Source of the DNA: JAIBJN01 sp963842305
Lineage (GTDB): Bacteria; Actinomycetota; Thermoleophilia; Gaiellales; Gaiellaceae
DNA: 64,000 bases
Direction of reading: 5' to 3'
NCBI GenBank assembly: GCA_963842305.1
Contig: CAWJFW010000002.1
Coordinates: forward strand, 868,001-932,000
A program made the translations under genes and the position numbers. Below, piece after piece: positions 41,773 through 50,979 of this stretch. Position 1 is the first letter of the stretch. Every line of letters begins with the position of its first letter. The notes under the pieces are model-generated. The model searched no databases. It had not been told where the DNA came from and worked only from the letters and a program-made list of their open reading frames with translations.

Positions 41773-44313
41773 ATGCGCACGTCCGCCGAGCTGCGCGAAG
41801 GTTTTCTCGCCTACTTCGAGTCGAAGGGCCACAAGCGGCTGCCCTCGTGGCCTCTGATTCCGCGCGCGGACGACCATTCCACTCTCCTCACCTCGGCGGG
41901 GATGCAGCCGCAGATGCCGTTCTTCCTCGGCAGGGAGCCGCCGCCGGCGCCGCTTACCACGACCGCGCAGAAGTGCTTCCGCACGCCCGACATCGACGAG
42001 GTCGGGCTGGACGGCCACCACCTCACGTTCTTCGAGATGCTCGGAAACTTCTCGTTCGGGCAGTACTTCAAGGAAGGCGCGATCGAGCTCGCGGCCGAGT
42101 TCGTTCGCGAGCATCTCCAGATCGAGTGGGAACGGATCTGGGCCACGGTGCACGCCGGCGACCCGGCGCTCGGGCTCGGCGAGGACGAGACCGCGATCAG
42201 GCTGTGGCAGGCGATCGGGTTGCCGCGCCAGCGGATCGTGGAGCTGCCGAGCTCGGAGAACTTCTGGTCGGTCGGCGGGCCGGGGCCCTGCGGGCCAGAC
42301 TCAGAGATCTACTACGACTGGGGCGAGGAGTACGGATGCGGCGACCCCGGCTGTGCGCCCGCCTGCCCGCGCTGCGACCGATTCCTCGAGTTCTGGAACC
42401 TCGTCTTCATGGAGTACGAGCTGCACGCGGACCGGACTCTGACGCCGCTCCCGACGCAGAACGTCGATACCGGCCTGGGCGTCGAGCGTCTGGCCGCGAT
42501 CATGCAAGGCGTCCGGTCCGTCTACGAGACGGACGGCTACCAGGCGATCATGGCTTGGATCGAGGCGGAGAGCGGGGTTGCCTGGGACGCCGACGAGACC
42601 GCGACGAAGGCGCACCGGGTGCTCGCCGACCACGGCCGCGGGATGACCTTTCTCGTCGGCGACGGTGTCGTGCCCTCGAACGAGGGTCGCGGCTACGTGC
42701 TGCGCCGGATCGTCCGCCGTGCCGTCCAGCAGGCGCGCAAGATCGGCCTCGACGACCTATGGCGGCTGTCGGACGTGGTGGTCGAGCAGATGGCCCCGTG
42801 GTACCCAGAGCTGGCGCAGAACCGAGACCGCATCGAGGAGGTCCTCCGCGGCGAGGAGGAGCGCTTCTCCGAGACGCTCTCGCGCGGGATGCGCCTCTTC
42901 GAGGAGGTCGCGGCGAAGGGCGCCGTCTCGGCCGAGGACGCCTTTGCGCTGACCGCGACCTACGGCTTCCCGATCGAGCTCACGATGGAGCTCGCGCGCG
43001 AGCGTGGCCTTGCCGTGGACGAGCCGGGTTTCGACAGGCTGATGGAGGAGCATCGCGAGATCTCGCGCGCCGGCGCTGTGCGCGGCATCGAGCGGGCGGC
43101 GGAGTTCTCGCACCGCGCCGGGTTCGCGAGCGAGTTCGTCGGCTACGAAAAGCTCGACGTCCTCACGGAGATTGGCGCGCTCGAGGAGCTCGACGACGGG
43201 TTCTTCCTCGCCAAGCTTCGCGAGTCCCCTTTCTACGCCGAGGGCGGCGGACAGGTCAGCGACCAGGGGTGGATCGAGAAGGACGGGGTGCGCGCCGAGA
43301 TCTCGGTCGCCTATCGCTTTGGGGATGACCAGACGCTGCTCCTCGAGGGCGAGGGTTTTGCGGCGGGCGACCGGGTGCGCGCGGTGGTGCCCTGGAACGT
43401 GCGCTTCCCGACGATGGCAAACCACACCGCGACCCACCTGCTGCACAAAGCGCTCCAGGATGTCCTCGGCGATCACGTTCGCCAGGCCGGCTCGGCCGTG
43501 CGGCCGGAGAAGCTTCGCTTCGATTTCACGCACCCGCAGGCTCTGACGCAGGAGGAGCGCGACCGCGTCGAGGAGGTCGTCAACGAGCGGGTCTTCGAGA
43601 ATCGGCAGGTGCGCGCGTTCCTCACCCCGATCGACGAAGCGCAGAAGCTCGGCGCGATGATGCTCTTCGGCGAGAAGTACGGCGACGTCGTCCGTGTCGT
43701 CGAGGTCGACGGCTTCTCGCGGGAGCTGTGCGGCGGCAGCCACGTACGTACGACCGCCGAGATCGGGCCGTTCGCCATCCTCTCCGAGGGCTCCGTCGGC
43801 TCCGGCGTTCGCCGAATCGAGGCGGTCACGTCCGGAGAGGCCTATGCCTTCCTGCACGGTCGCGCCCGCGAGGCGGAGGAGCTGCGGGGCGAGCTCGAGC
43901 ACGCCCGCAAGGAGGCCCGGCTGAAGCCGGCGCCGGCCGGCGCCGGCCCCGAGGTCGTGGACGAGCGGCGGAGCAGGGCCGGCGACGTCGAGGTGATCGT
44001 CATGGAGCTCGCCGACTCCTCGGCCGACACGCTGCTCCAGCTCTCCGACAGCCTCCGGCAAAAACACGCCCCTGCCGCTGTGGTGCTCGGCGCGAAGGAG
44101 GACGGTCGGGTCCACCTCGTGGTCAGTCTCGACGGTTCTCTCGAGGAGCGGGGGATCGACGCCGTCCAGGTCGTCCGCCAGGCGGCCGCGCTCGTGGGCG
44201 GGGGCGGCGGCGGCCGGCCGACGATGGCCCGCGCCGGGGGCAAGCAACCCGAGAAGCTCGGCGAGGCGCTCGCCGAGGCCGAGCGGGCCCTGTTGGACGC
44301 GCTAGGCCCGTGA
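41773..44313 (+). CDS. alaS: Alanyl-tRNA synthetase
   Basis: An 846-aa class II synthetase that charges tRNA-Ala. The catalytic domain has GMQPQMPFFLG, FFEMLGNFSFGQYFKEGAIE and ENFWSVGGPGPCGPDSEIYY. The editing domain has HTATHLLH and ELCGGSHV (the zinc-type ligands). A Cys-rich insert (CGDPGCAPACPRC) at about residues 190-205 is seen in several bacterial AlaRS. The C-terminal oligomerisation domain is slightly shorter than in E. coli (876 aa). Confidence 0.96.
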   Translation: MRTSAELREGFLAYFESKGHKRLPSWPLIPRADDHSTLLTSAGMQPQMPFFLGREPPPAPLTTTAQKCFRTPDIDEVGLDGHHLTFFEMLGNFSFGQYFKEGAIELAAEFVREHLQIEWERIWATVHAGDPALGLGEDETAIRLWQAIGLPRQRIVELPSSENFWSVGGPGPCGPDSEIYYDWGEEYGCGDPGCAPACPRCDRFLEFWNLVFMEYELHADRTLTPLPTQNVDTGLGVERLAAIMQGVRSVYETDGYQAIMAWIEAESGVAWDADETATKAHRVLADHGRGMTFLVGDGVVPSNEGRGYVLRRIVRRAVQQARKIGLDDLWRLSDVVVEQMAPWYPELAQNRDRIEEVLRGEEERFSETLSRGMRLFEEVAAKGAVSAEDAFALTATYGFPIELTMELARERGLAVDEPGFDRLMEEHREISRAGAVRGIERAAEFSHRAGFASEFVGYEKLDVLTEIGALEELDDGFFLAKLRESPFYAEGGGQVSDQGWIEKDGVRAEISVAYRFGDDQTLLLEGEGFAAGDRVRAVVPWNVRFPTMANHTATHLLHKALQDVLGDHVRQAGSAVRPEKLRFDFTHPQALTQEERDRVEEVVNERVFENRQVRAFLTPIDEAQKLGAMMLFGEKYGDVVRVVEVDGFSRELCGGSHVRTTAEIGPFAILSEGSVGSGVRRIEAVTSGEAYAFLHGRAREAEELRGELEHARKEARLKPAPAGAGPEVVDERRSRAGDVEVIVMELADSSADTLLQLSDSLRQKHAPAAVVLGAKEDGRVHLVVSLDGSLEERGIDAVQVVRQAAALVGGGGGGRPTMARAGGKQPEKLGEALAEAERALLDALGP

Positions 44314-44338
44314 GCCGGGTCCCTAGAATCGCTCTCCG

Positions 44339-44740
44339 GTGAAGGTGCTCGCTCTCGACTACGGCTCCGCGCGCACGGGCGTGGCGGTGTCCGACCCGAC
44401 GGGCACGGTCGCCCGCCCGCTCGAAGTCGTCCTACGTGCAGCCTCCGACGAAGGTCTTCGGCGCGTCCTCGAGCTGGCAGCCACTCAGGGCGTCGAGATG
44501 ATCGTTGTCGGCCTCCCGGTGACGCTGCGCGGCGAGCGTGGCATGCAGGCGGAAGAGACCGAGCGCTTCGTCGAGCGCCTCCGCAGGGCGACCGATCTCC
44601 CGGTCGAGAGCTACGACGAGCGCTTCACGACGGCGCTGGCACAACGGACGGGCGAGACACGCGCGGCCGAGGACGCTGTCGCGGCGGCGCACCTCCTGAC
44701 GAGCTACCTGCAGTGGAAGGCGACCGCCCGCCCCGCGTGA
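44339..44740 (+). CDS. ruvX: RuvX / YqgF Holliday-junction-resolvase-like (pre-16S rRNA nuclease)
   Basis: A 133-aa RNase H-like protein with VLALDYGSARTGVAVSDP (first catalytic Asp), MIVVGLPVTLRGERGMQAEE (second acidic block) and YDERFTTALAQ followed by the third Asp in EDAVAAAHLL. This is the full set for YqgF, which trims the 16S rRNA 5' end. It starts at a GTG 25 bp after alaS, a very common bacterial gene order (alaS-yqgF-mltG). The stop overlaps mltG. Confidence 0.92.
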   Translation: MKVLALDYGSARTGVAVSDPTGTVARPLEVVLRAASDEGLRRVLELAATQGVEMIVVGLPVTLRGERGMQAEETERFVERLRRATDLPVESYDERFTTALAQRTGETRAAEDAVAAAHLLTSYLQWKATARPA

Positions 44741-45798
44741 GGGCCGAGTACCGGAGAAGGCGCGGCAGCAGGATCGCCGCCATCTTCGGTGTTCTCGTCG
44801 GCTTCGCGTTGATCGCGGCGATCGCCTGGGCCGCCGTGGATCTCGGCGTCGGCGGGGGTAACGCCGCCGAGGCCGGTTCGTCGACCGGTCGCACCGACAC
44901 AGCGCCGCCGAAGCCGATCCTCCGTATCGTCTTTCCCGAGGGCTTCACTCGCAAGGAAATGGCGGCGCGCATCGCGGCCGTCAACGAGATCGCGGAGAAG
45001 GAGCGCGGGATCTCACCTTCCCTTCGCCCGAAGGCCTACCTCGTGGCGAGCGAGGACACCCGGAACGGCCCTCCCGACTTCAAGAGCGACGACCCGCCCA
45101 ACCTCGAGGGCTTTCTCTTTCCGGCGACCTACGACTTCACCGAAGATACGACCTCGAAGCAGCTCGTCGACGATCAGCTGGAAGCGTTCGATCGCGCCTG
45201 GTCGGAGGTCGACCTCGACTACGCGCGCTCCAAGAAGCTGACCCCGTACGACGTGCTCATCATCGCCTCGATGATCGAGAAGGAGGTGCAGGTTCCGAAG
45301 GAGCGGGCGCTCGTCAGCGCGGTCATCTACAACCGGCTGCGCGAGGGCATGCCGCTCGGAATCGACGCGACGATCCGCTACGGGTACGACATCCCGCCGA
45401 CGCAGGCGATCCTGCAGAGCCAGCTCGAGAGCGACCACCCGTACAACACACGAGTGCGCGTCGGCCTCCCGCCGACGCCGATCTCCAATCCCGGCCTTGC
45501 GTCGTTGCAAGCGGCAGCGCATCCGGCGGACGTCGACTACATCTACTTCGTCCGCAAGCCGGACTGCAAGAGCCACTTCTTCACGGCCAGCCACGCCGAG
45601 TTTCTCGACTACAGCCGCGCGGGGACGAGGGTGCTCGAGCCGGGTGAGCTTGACCGACGACACTCGTCGGCCTGCTCCGAGACCCGCTCCGGGAATCCCT
45701 CTCGCCGCGCATGCACAACGCCGCCTTCGAGGCGGCCGGGCTGGACTGGGCCTACGTCGCGCTCGGCGTCCAGCCCACGCGGCTCGAGGAGGCGGTAG
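44737..45798 (+). CDS. mltG: Endolytic murein transglycosylase MltG
   Basis: 353 aa from a GTG at 44737 (GTGA overlap with ruvX). One N-terminal TM helix (RIAAIFGVLVGFALIAAIAW), a LysM-like region, then the YceG domain with the catalytic Glu in IIASMIEKEVQVPKERALVS and YNRLREGMPLGIDATIRYGY. MltG cleaves nascent peptidoglycan strands, setting glycan length. The homologous part ends near FFTASHAEFLDYSRAG at about residue 295. After that the frame runs on into the aroE coding region as Arg/Ser-rich noise, so the true stop is probably lost or shifted near 45640. Confidence 0.85.
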   Translation: MRAEYRRRRGSRIAAIFGVLVGFALIAAIAWAAVDLGVGGGNAAEAGSSTGRTDTAPPKPILRIVFPEGFTRKEMAARIAAVNEIAEKERGISPSLRPKAYLVASEDTRNGPPDFKSDDPPNLEGFLFPATYDFTEDTTSKQLVDDQLEAFDRAWSEVDLDYARSKKLTPYDVLIIASMIEKEVQVPKERALVSAVIYNRLREGMPLGIDATIRYGYDIPPTQAILQSQLESDHPYNTRVRVGLPPTPISNPGLASLQAAAHPADVDYIYFVRKPDCKSHFFTASHAEFLDYSRAGTRVLEPGELDRRHSSACSETRSGNPSRRACTTPPSRRPGWTGPTSRSASSPRGSRRR

Positions 45799-46454
45799 CG
45801 GGCCTGGTCGCACTCGGCTTCCGCGGTGCGAACGTCACCATCCCGCACAAGACCGGTGTGCTCGCGTACTGCGACGAGCTCGACTCGGTTGCGGAGCGCG
45901 CCGGCTCGGTCAATACGCTCGTCATCGACGGCGGCCGCGTGCAGGGCTCGAGCACGGACGGGTTGGCGGTGACCGACGCCGTCGAGGCCGAGGGCGCCCG
46001 GGTGCTCGTCCTCGGCGCAGGCGGGGCGGCGCAAGCGGTGGCGACCGCGCTCGTCGACGCGGGGTGCGCCTCCCTGCGAGTTTCATCGCGGAGACCCGAG
46101 CGTGCCCACGCCCTGGCTCTTCGCCTGAAGAGCCTTTCTCCCGCACGCAGGGTTGCCGCGGACGACGCCTGGCCACCCGCCGTTGAGGACGCGGATCTCG
46201 TCCTCAACGGCACCCCGGTGCGGGACGAGCTCCTCGTGGACGTCGACGGCGTCCGCCAGGTCGTCGAACTCGCCTACCGGCCCGACGGAAGCGACACGGC
46301 GCTGATCGCGGCTGCGCGCGCGGCGGGCTGTGAGCGCGTGGTCGACGGCCTCGACGTCCTCGTCGGACAGGGGGCGGCGTCCTTCGAGCGCTGGACGGGA
46401 ATGCCGGCCCCGAAAGAGGTGATGAGCGCCGCAGTTCGTAGTCTTTCGCCATGA
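45711..46454 (+). CDS. aroE: Shikimate dehydrogenase
   Basis: A 247-aa NADPH enzyme reducing 3-dehydroshikimate. The domain starts TLVGLLRDPLRESLSPRM then HNAAFEAAGLDW, of which only the second half is inside the ATG-start at 45711. Shikimate-binding Ser-x-Ser is in the first half. The NADP-binding site is VLVLGAGGAAQAVATALVD. The first part reads in the same frame from just after a TGA at 45651, with only rare start codons (CTG 45672, or ACG 45657) available. So either a rare start is used or an indel has removed the real one. The stop overlaps aroC (ATGA). Confidence 0.82.
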   Translation: MHNAAFEAAGLDWAYVALGVQPTRLEEAVAGLVALGFRGANVTIPHKTGVLAYCDELDSVAERAGSVNTLVIDGGRVQGSSTDGLAVTDAVEAEGARVLVLGAGGAAQAVATALVDAGCASLRVSSRRPERAHALALRLKSLSPARRVAADDAWPPAVEDADLVLNGTPVRDELLVDVDGVRQVVELAYRPDGSDTALIAAARAAGCERVVDGLDVLVGQGAASFERWTGMPAPKEVMSAAVRSLSP

Positions 46455-47530
46455 CGCTCACGCTCACCACCGCCGGGGAATCGCACGGGCCGGCGCTCGT
46501 CGCGATCGTGACCGGCCTCCCGGCGGGCCTTCAGCTGGAGAGGGAGCGGATCGAGGAGGACCTGCGGCGGCGCCAGCAAGGGTACGGGCGCTCGCCACGG
46601 CAGCAGATCGAGACCGACGAGGTCGAGGTACTCGCCGGGCTCCGCCACGGGCGGACGCTGGGCACACCGCTCGCGCTCGTCGTACGCAACCGAGACCACA
46701 AGAACTGGACCTGGGGGATGAGCCCCTGGTCGCCGGAGGGGGAGCCGACCGGAAAGGGCAAGGAGGCGGTCACGCTCCCGCGCCCCGGGCACGCGGATCT
46801 CGCCGGCGTCATGAAGTACGGGCTCGACGACGTCCGAAATGCTCTCGAGCGGGCGAGCGCACGGCACACTGCGGCAATCGTCGCGGCCGGCGGCGCTGCG
46901 AAGGCGCTCCTCTTGGAGATCGACGTCGAGATCGAGAGCAGCGTTGTCACGTCGGATCTCGAGGATCGCATCGATGCGGCTCGGGCCGAGCGCGACACGG
47001 TGGGAGGCATCGTCGAGGTGCGCGCTCTCGGCGTCCCGCCCGGCCTCGGCTCCTATGCCACGAAGGAGGAGCGGCTCGACGCGCGCCTCGCGTGGACCCT
47101 GATGGGCACGCAGGCGGTCAAGGGCGTCGAGATCGGCGAGGGCTTCGCGCTGGCCGAGCTGCGCGGCTCCGAGGCGCACGACGAGATCGGGCGGGACGAG
47201 AGCGGCTTCAGCCGTGAGACGAACCGTGCCGGCGGAATCGAGGCCGGGATCTCGAACGGGGAGCCGATCGTCGTCCGCGCGGCGATGAAGCCGCTGCCGA
47301 CGCTGATGAAGCCCCTGCGCTCCGCCGATCTGGAGACGGGCGAGCCCGCGAACGCCCTCGTGGAGCGCTCCGATGTCGCCGCGGTCGAAGCGCTCGCGGT
47401 CGTCGCCGAGGCGTGCGTCGCCTTCGAGCTCGCGCGCGCGGCGAGGGACAAGTTCGGAGGCGACGCGCTCGAGGACTTCGTCGGCGCCTGGCGCGCCTAC
47501 GTGGAGCGGATCCCCTGGTCGGCGCGCTAG
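46451..47530 (+). CDS. aroC: Chorismate synthase
   Basis: A 359-aa enzyme that makes chorismate from EPSP using reduced FMN. Signatures present are GESHGPALVAIVTGLPAGLQ, RTLGTPLALVVRNRDHKNW, RPGHADLAGVMKYG, and RASARHTAAIVAAGG. Length fits. It lies between aroE (4 bp overlap) and the aroKB fusion (11 bp), part of a compact shikimate operon. Confidence 0.95.
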   Translation: MTLTLTTAGESHGPALVAIVTGLPAGLQLERERIEEDLRRRQQGYGRSPRQQIETDEVEVLAGLRHGRTLGTPLALVVRNRDHKNWTWGMSPWSPEGEPTGKGKEAVTLPRPGHADLAGVMKYGLDDVRNALERASARHTAAIVAAGGAAKALLLEIDVEIESSVVTSDLEDRIDAARAERDTVGGIVEVRALGVPPGLGSYATKEERLDARLAWTLMGTQAVKGVEIGEGFALAELRGSEAHDEIGRDESGFSRETNRAGGIEAGISNGEPIVVRAAMKPLPTLMKPLRSADLETGEPANALVERSDVAAVEALAVVAEACVAFELARAARDKFGGDALEDFVGAWRAYVERIPWSAR

Positions 47531-47541
47531 GACGCCATCTC

Positions 47542-48879
47542 GTGCTGGCGGGCTTCATGGGCGCCGGCAAGTCGACGGTCGGCGCCCGCATCGCGGAGCG
47601 CACCGCGCGGCCGTTCGTCGATCTCGACCGCTTGATCGAACGGCGCCACGGACCGATTCCCGAGCTCTTCGAGCGAGGCGAGTCCGAGTTCCGGCAGATC
47701 GAGGAGGGAGTGCTCGCGGAGGCGCTCGCAGAGCCGGAGTCGGTGATCGCTCTCGGCGGGGGCGCGGTGCTCTCGCCGCTCAACCGCGAGCGCCTGCGGG
47801 CCGGGGCGTTCACGGTCTACCTCGACGTCGGCGTCGAGACGGCCTGGGAGCGGGTGCGGGGGTCGGAGCGTCCCCTGGCCCGGCGTGAGGACGATTTCCG
47901 AAAGCTCTACGAGTCGCGGCAGCAGACCTACGCGGAGGCGGCCGACGCCATCGCCGAGGATGAGGACGACGTGCTCCTCGCATCGCTCGGAATCAGCCTC
48001 GACGCCGTCGTGAGCGCGCCCGGCCCCGCGGCGATCCTCGCCGACGAGCAGGTCGTCGAGTTGCACCCGGCCCCGCTCGACGCCGAGGTCCACCGCCTTC
48101 CGGCCGGCGAGCAGGCGAAGTCCCTTGCCGTCGTCGAGCGGCTCTGGAGCGAGCTGTCGATCGGCCGTGACGGAACGATCGTCGCCTTCGGCGGAGGGTC
48201 GACGACGGACGTCGCCGGCTTCGTCGCGGCGACCTATCTGCGCGCGGTTCCCTGGATCGCCGTCCCGACGACGCTGACCGGACAGGTGGACGCCGCCATC
48301 GGCGGCAAGACGGGGGTGAACACCGCCGACGGCAAGAACCTCGCCGGCGCGTTTCACTTCCCGCGGGCCGTCGTCATCGACCCCGCCTTCCTGACCACGC
48401 TCCCGGAACGCGAGCGCCGCGCCGGCATGGCTGAAGTCGTCAAGACCGGCCTGCTCGCGGGGCGCGAGGTCTGGGAGCTCCCGGACGAGGCGATGATCCG
48501 CGCCTGCGCCGCCTACAAGGCGGGCATCGTCATCTCGGACCCGTACGAAACCGAGGGTCGGCGCGCCTGGCTCAACCTCGGCCACACGTTTGCGCACGCG
48601 CTCGAGGCCGGGTCCGGATACCGAATCTCCCACGGCGAGGCGGTTGCGCTCGGGCTGCTCGCTGCGCTGCGGCTCTCGGGGCAGCCGACGCACGTGGTCG
48701 ACGAGCTCCTGCGGCCCGAGCCCGTCGAGGTCGACCTCGACGCGGCCTGGGCGGCGCTCAAGCGGGACAAGAAGGGCGAGGGCGTGTTCGTGCTACTCGA
48801 GGCAGCGGGGGCGCCCGTCGTGACGACGGTGTCCGAGGACGATGCCCGCGCCGCCCTGGCCTCGCTCGCACGGCAGTAG
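47542..48879 (+). CDS. aroKB: Shikimate kinase / 3-dehydroquinate synthase fusion
   Basis: A 445-aa bifunctional protein. Residues about 1-160 are a shikimate kinase (Walker A GFMGAGKSTVGARIAERT; substrate part FVDLDRLIERRHG; RxxEL). Residues about 165-445 are a dehydroquinate synthase-like domain: FGGGSTTDVAGFVAATYLRA then PTTLTGQVDAAIGGKTGVNT, and zinc ligands in AEVVKTG, NLGHTFAHALEAG and SHGEAV. The AroB part is about 280 aa versus the usual 350-360, missing most of its N-terminal Rossmann half. Order is kinase first, unlike AROM. I chose the GTG at 47542. Confidence 0.88.
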   Translation: MLAGFMGAGKSTVGARIAERTARPFVDLDRLIERRHGPIPELFERGESEFRQIEEGVLAEALAEPESVIALGGGAVLSPLNRERLRAGAFTVYLDVGVETAWERVRGSERPLARREDDFRKLYESRQQTYAEAADAIAEDEDDVLLASLGISLDAVVSAPGPAAILADEQVVELHPAPLDAEVHRLPAGEQAKSLAVVERLWSELSIGRDGTIVAFGGGSTTDVAGFVAATYLRAVPWIAVPTTLTGQVDAAIGGKTGVNTADGKNLAGAFHFPRAVVIDPAFLTTLPERERRAGMAEVVKTGLLAGREVWELPDEAMIRACAAYKAGIVISDPYETEGRRAWLNLGHTFAHALEAGSGYRISHGEAVALGLLAALRLSGQPTHVVDELLRPEPVEVDLDAAWAALKRDKKGEGVFVLLEAAGAPVVTTVSEDDARAALASLARQ

Positions 48880-48888
48880 ACTCGCCGC

Positions 48889-49317
48889 GTGCAGGTGGCG
48901 GTCCTCAACGGCGTCAACCTCGACGTTCTCGCCGACCGTGATCCGGAACTGTACGGAGCGCTCGGCCTCGGAGAGTTGGAAACCCGCATCTACGCCTGGG
49001 CGCGGGAGCTCGGGTTCACGGCGCGCTGCTTCCAGACGAATTACGAGGGGCAGTTCGTGGAGTGGTGCCACGACGCGCGTACATGGGCCTCCGGGCTGAT
49101 CGTGAACCCCGGGGCCTGGTCGCACTACAGCTACGCCATTCGCGACGCCCTCGAGCTCTGCTCGGCGCCGGTCGTCGAGGTGCACCTGTCGGACATCGAG
49201 AAGCGCGAGGACTGGCGACGCCATTCGGTGATCGCCGACGTCGTGAAGTACCGGATCATCGGCAAGGGGCCCGATGGGTACCGCGAGGCGCTCGCCTACC
49301 TGAAGGAGCAGGGCTGA
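48889..49317 (+). CDS. aroQ: 3-dehydroquinate dehydratase, type II
   Basis: A 142-aa enzyme dehydrating 3-dehydroquinate to 3-dehydroshikimate in the forward shikimate route. It matches type II AroQ in order: VLNGVNLDVLADRDPELYG (the usual NGPNL with Val for Pro; loop Arg and catalytic Tyr present), FQTNYEGQFVEWCHDA, LIVNPGAWSHYSYAIRDAL and VEVHLSDIEKREDWRRHSV. It starts at a GTG 9 bp after aroKB and its stop overlaps pepQ. Confidence 0.9.
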   Translation: MQVAVLNGVNLDVLADRDPELYGALGLGELETRIYAWARELGFTARCFQTNYEGQFVEWCHDARTWASGLIVNPGAWSHYSYAIRDALELCSAPVVEVHLSDIEKREDWRRHSVIADVVKYRIIGKGPDGYREALAYLKEQG

Positions 49318-50372
49318 ACGAGCGCATCGCACGTTTGCGGGCCGAGCTGGAAGGCCTCGGCGCGGCGAGCTTCCTCGTCACGAATCCGGTCAACCTCCGG
49401 TATCTCGCGGGGTTCGAGAGCTCGAACGCCGTGCTCGTCGTCACCGGAGACCACCTCGTCCTCGCCACGGACGGCCGGTACGTCGACGCGGCGTCCTCGC
49501 TCGGGGGCGTCGAGGTCGTCCAGGCGGAGCGTGACCTGCTTACCTGGGTCGGCGCCCGACTCGGCGAGCTGGCGGAGTCGCCCGTCGCCTTCGAGGCAGA
49601 CCACGTCACCGTCGCGGGTTTCGAATCGCTCTCCGCGGCCGGGGTCGAGCTCCGGCCCACCACAGGAGTCGTCGTGGAGCTCCGAGCCGTGAAGGACGCC
49701 GACGAGCTCGCCTGCATCAGACGAGCGGCCAGGATCACCGACGCCGCCTACGAACGGCTCGCACGGGAGCAGCTGGTGGGCCGGACGGAGGCCGAGGTGG
49801 CCTGGTGGTTCGTGCAGGTCCTGCACGAAGAGGGCGCGGAGGCGCCTGCATTCGAGCCGATCGTGGCCGCGGGCCCGAACGCCGCCCAGCCGCATCACCA
49901 TCCGGGTGCGAGACGCATCGCGCCAGGCGAGACGGTGGTCGTCGATGCGGGCGCGCAGGTCGGCGGATACTGCTCGGACTGCACCCGAACCTTCGCTACA
50001 GGCCCGCTCCCCGAAAACCTGCGGCGCGCCTACGCGCTCTGTCACTCCGCGCAGGAAAGCGCACTGGTCGCGGTGCGCGCCGGCGCGCAGGCCTCTGAGC
50101 TCGATGCGATCGCCCGCTCCCGCATCGAGGAGTCGGGGCTCGCCCCCGTCCTGCACGGTCTCGGTCACGGGGTCGGGCTCGACGTGCACGAGCAGCCCGT
50201 TTTGCGGCCGACGTCCTCCGACACGCTGGTTCCCGGCAACGTCGTCACCGTCGAGCCGGGGGTCTACCTCGCGGGCGAAGGCGGCGTGCGGATCGAGGAC
50301 CTCGTCATCGTCGGCGAGCAGGGCCCGGAGGTCCTCTCGAGCTTCACCAAGGATCTCCTCACGCTGGGCTAG
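49314..50372 (+). CDS. pepQ: Xaa-Pro dipeptidase/aminopeptidase (M24)
   Basis: A 352-aa M24 metallopeptidase. The creatinase-like N-domain starts NERIARLRAELEGLGAASFL. The catalytic pita-bread domain has the metal ligands in TVVVDAGAQVGGYCSDCTRT (Asp pair), GLGHGVGLDVHE (His) and VTVEPGVYLAGEGGVRIEDL (Glu pair). It is usually the gene before efp, as here. In this copy the best start is a CTG at 49314: AAGGAG lies 5 nt upstream and the CTG overlaps the aroQ stop (CTGA). A TTG at 49335 is the alternative. Confidence 0.88.
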   Translation: MNERIARLRAELEGLGAASFLVTNPVNLRYLAGFESSNAVLVVTGDHLVLATDGRYVDAASSLGGVEVVQAERDLLTWVGARLGELAESPVAFEADHVTVAGFESLSAAGVELRPTTGVVVELRAVKDADELACIRRAARITDAAYERLAREQLVGRTEAEVAWWFVQVLHEEGAEAPAFEPIVAAGPNAAQPHHHPGARRIAPGETVVVDAGAQVGGYCSDCTRTFATGPLPENLRRAYALCHSAQESALVAVRAGAQASELDAIARSRIEESGLAPVLHGLGHGVGLDVHEQPVLRPTSSDTLVPGNVVTVEPGVYLAGEGGVRIEDLVIVGEQGPEVLSSFTKDLLTLG

Positions 50373-50410
50373 GAGCGGGAGCGCGCGCGCCGGGACTACA
50401 ATCTCCCGCC

Positions 50411-50977
50411 GTGGCCGAGACGGTCTCCACCAACCAGTTCAAGAACGGCATGCACGTCGAGCTCGACGGGCAGGTCTGGCGTATCGTTGAGTTCCAGCAC
50501 GTGAAGCCCGGCAAGGGCGGCGCGTTCGTGCGCACGAAGCTCAAGAGCGTCGGCACGGGCGCCGTCGTCGACAAGACGTTTCGCGCGGGCGAGAAGATGC
50601 CCCGCATCCGCACGGAGACCAAGAACGTCCAGTACCTCTACGACGCCGGCGAAGAGGTGGTCTTCATGGACGAGGAGACCTTCGAGCAGGTGATGCTGCC
50701 GCGTGGCGACGTCGAGGACGAGCTCGACTTCCTCCAGCCGTCGGCGAGCGTGCAGATCCTCACCGTCGACGGTCGGCCGGCAGGCGTCCAGCTCCCGGCC
50801 TCGGTCGAGCTCGGCGTCACCGAGACGGAGCCGGGCGTTCGAGGCGACACCGTGTCCAACGTGACGAAGCCGGCCACGCTCGAGACCGGCGCGGTCGTGC
50901 AGGTCCCGCTCTTCGTCAACGTCGGCGATCGCATCAAGGTTGACACGCGCGAGCGCCGCTACATCTCCCGGGCATAG
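50411..50977 (+). CDS. efp: Translation elongation factor P
   Basis: A 188-aa three-domain EF-P. It rescues ribosomes stalled at polyproline. Domain I carries the tip loop HVKPGKGGAFVRTKLK with the lysine that enters the peptidyl-transferase site. The C-terminal signature is KPATLETGAVVQVPLFVNVG and GDRIKVDTRERRYISRA. The gene starts at a GTG. Confidence 0.95.
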   Translation: MAETVSTNQFKNGMHVELDGQVWRIVEFQHVKPGKGGAFVRTKLKSVGTGAVVDKTFRAGEKMPRIRTETKNVQYLYDAGEEVVFMDEETFEQVMLPRGDVEDELDFLQPSASVQILTVDGRPAGVQLPASVELGVTETEPGVRGDTVSNVTKPATLETGAVVQVPLFVNVGDRIKVDTRERRYISRA

Positions 50978-50979
50978 GA

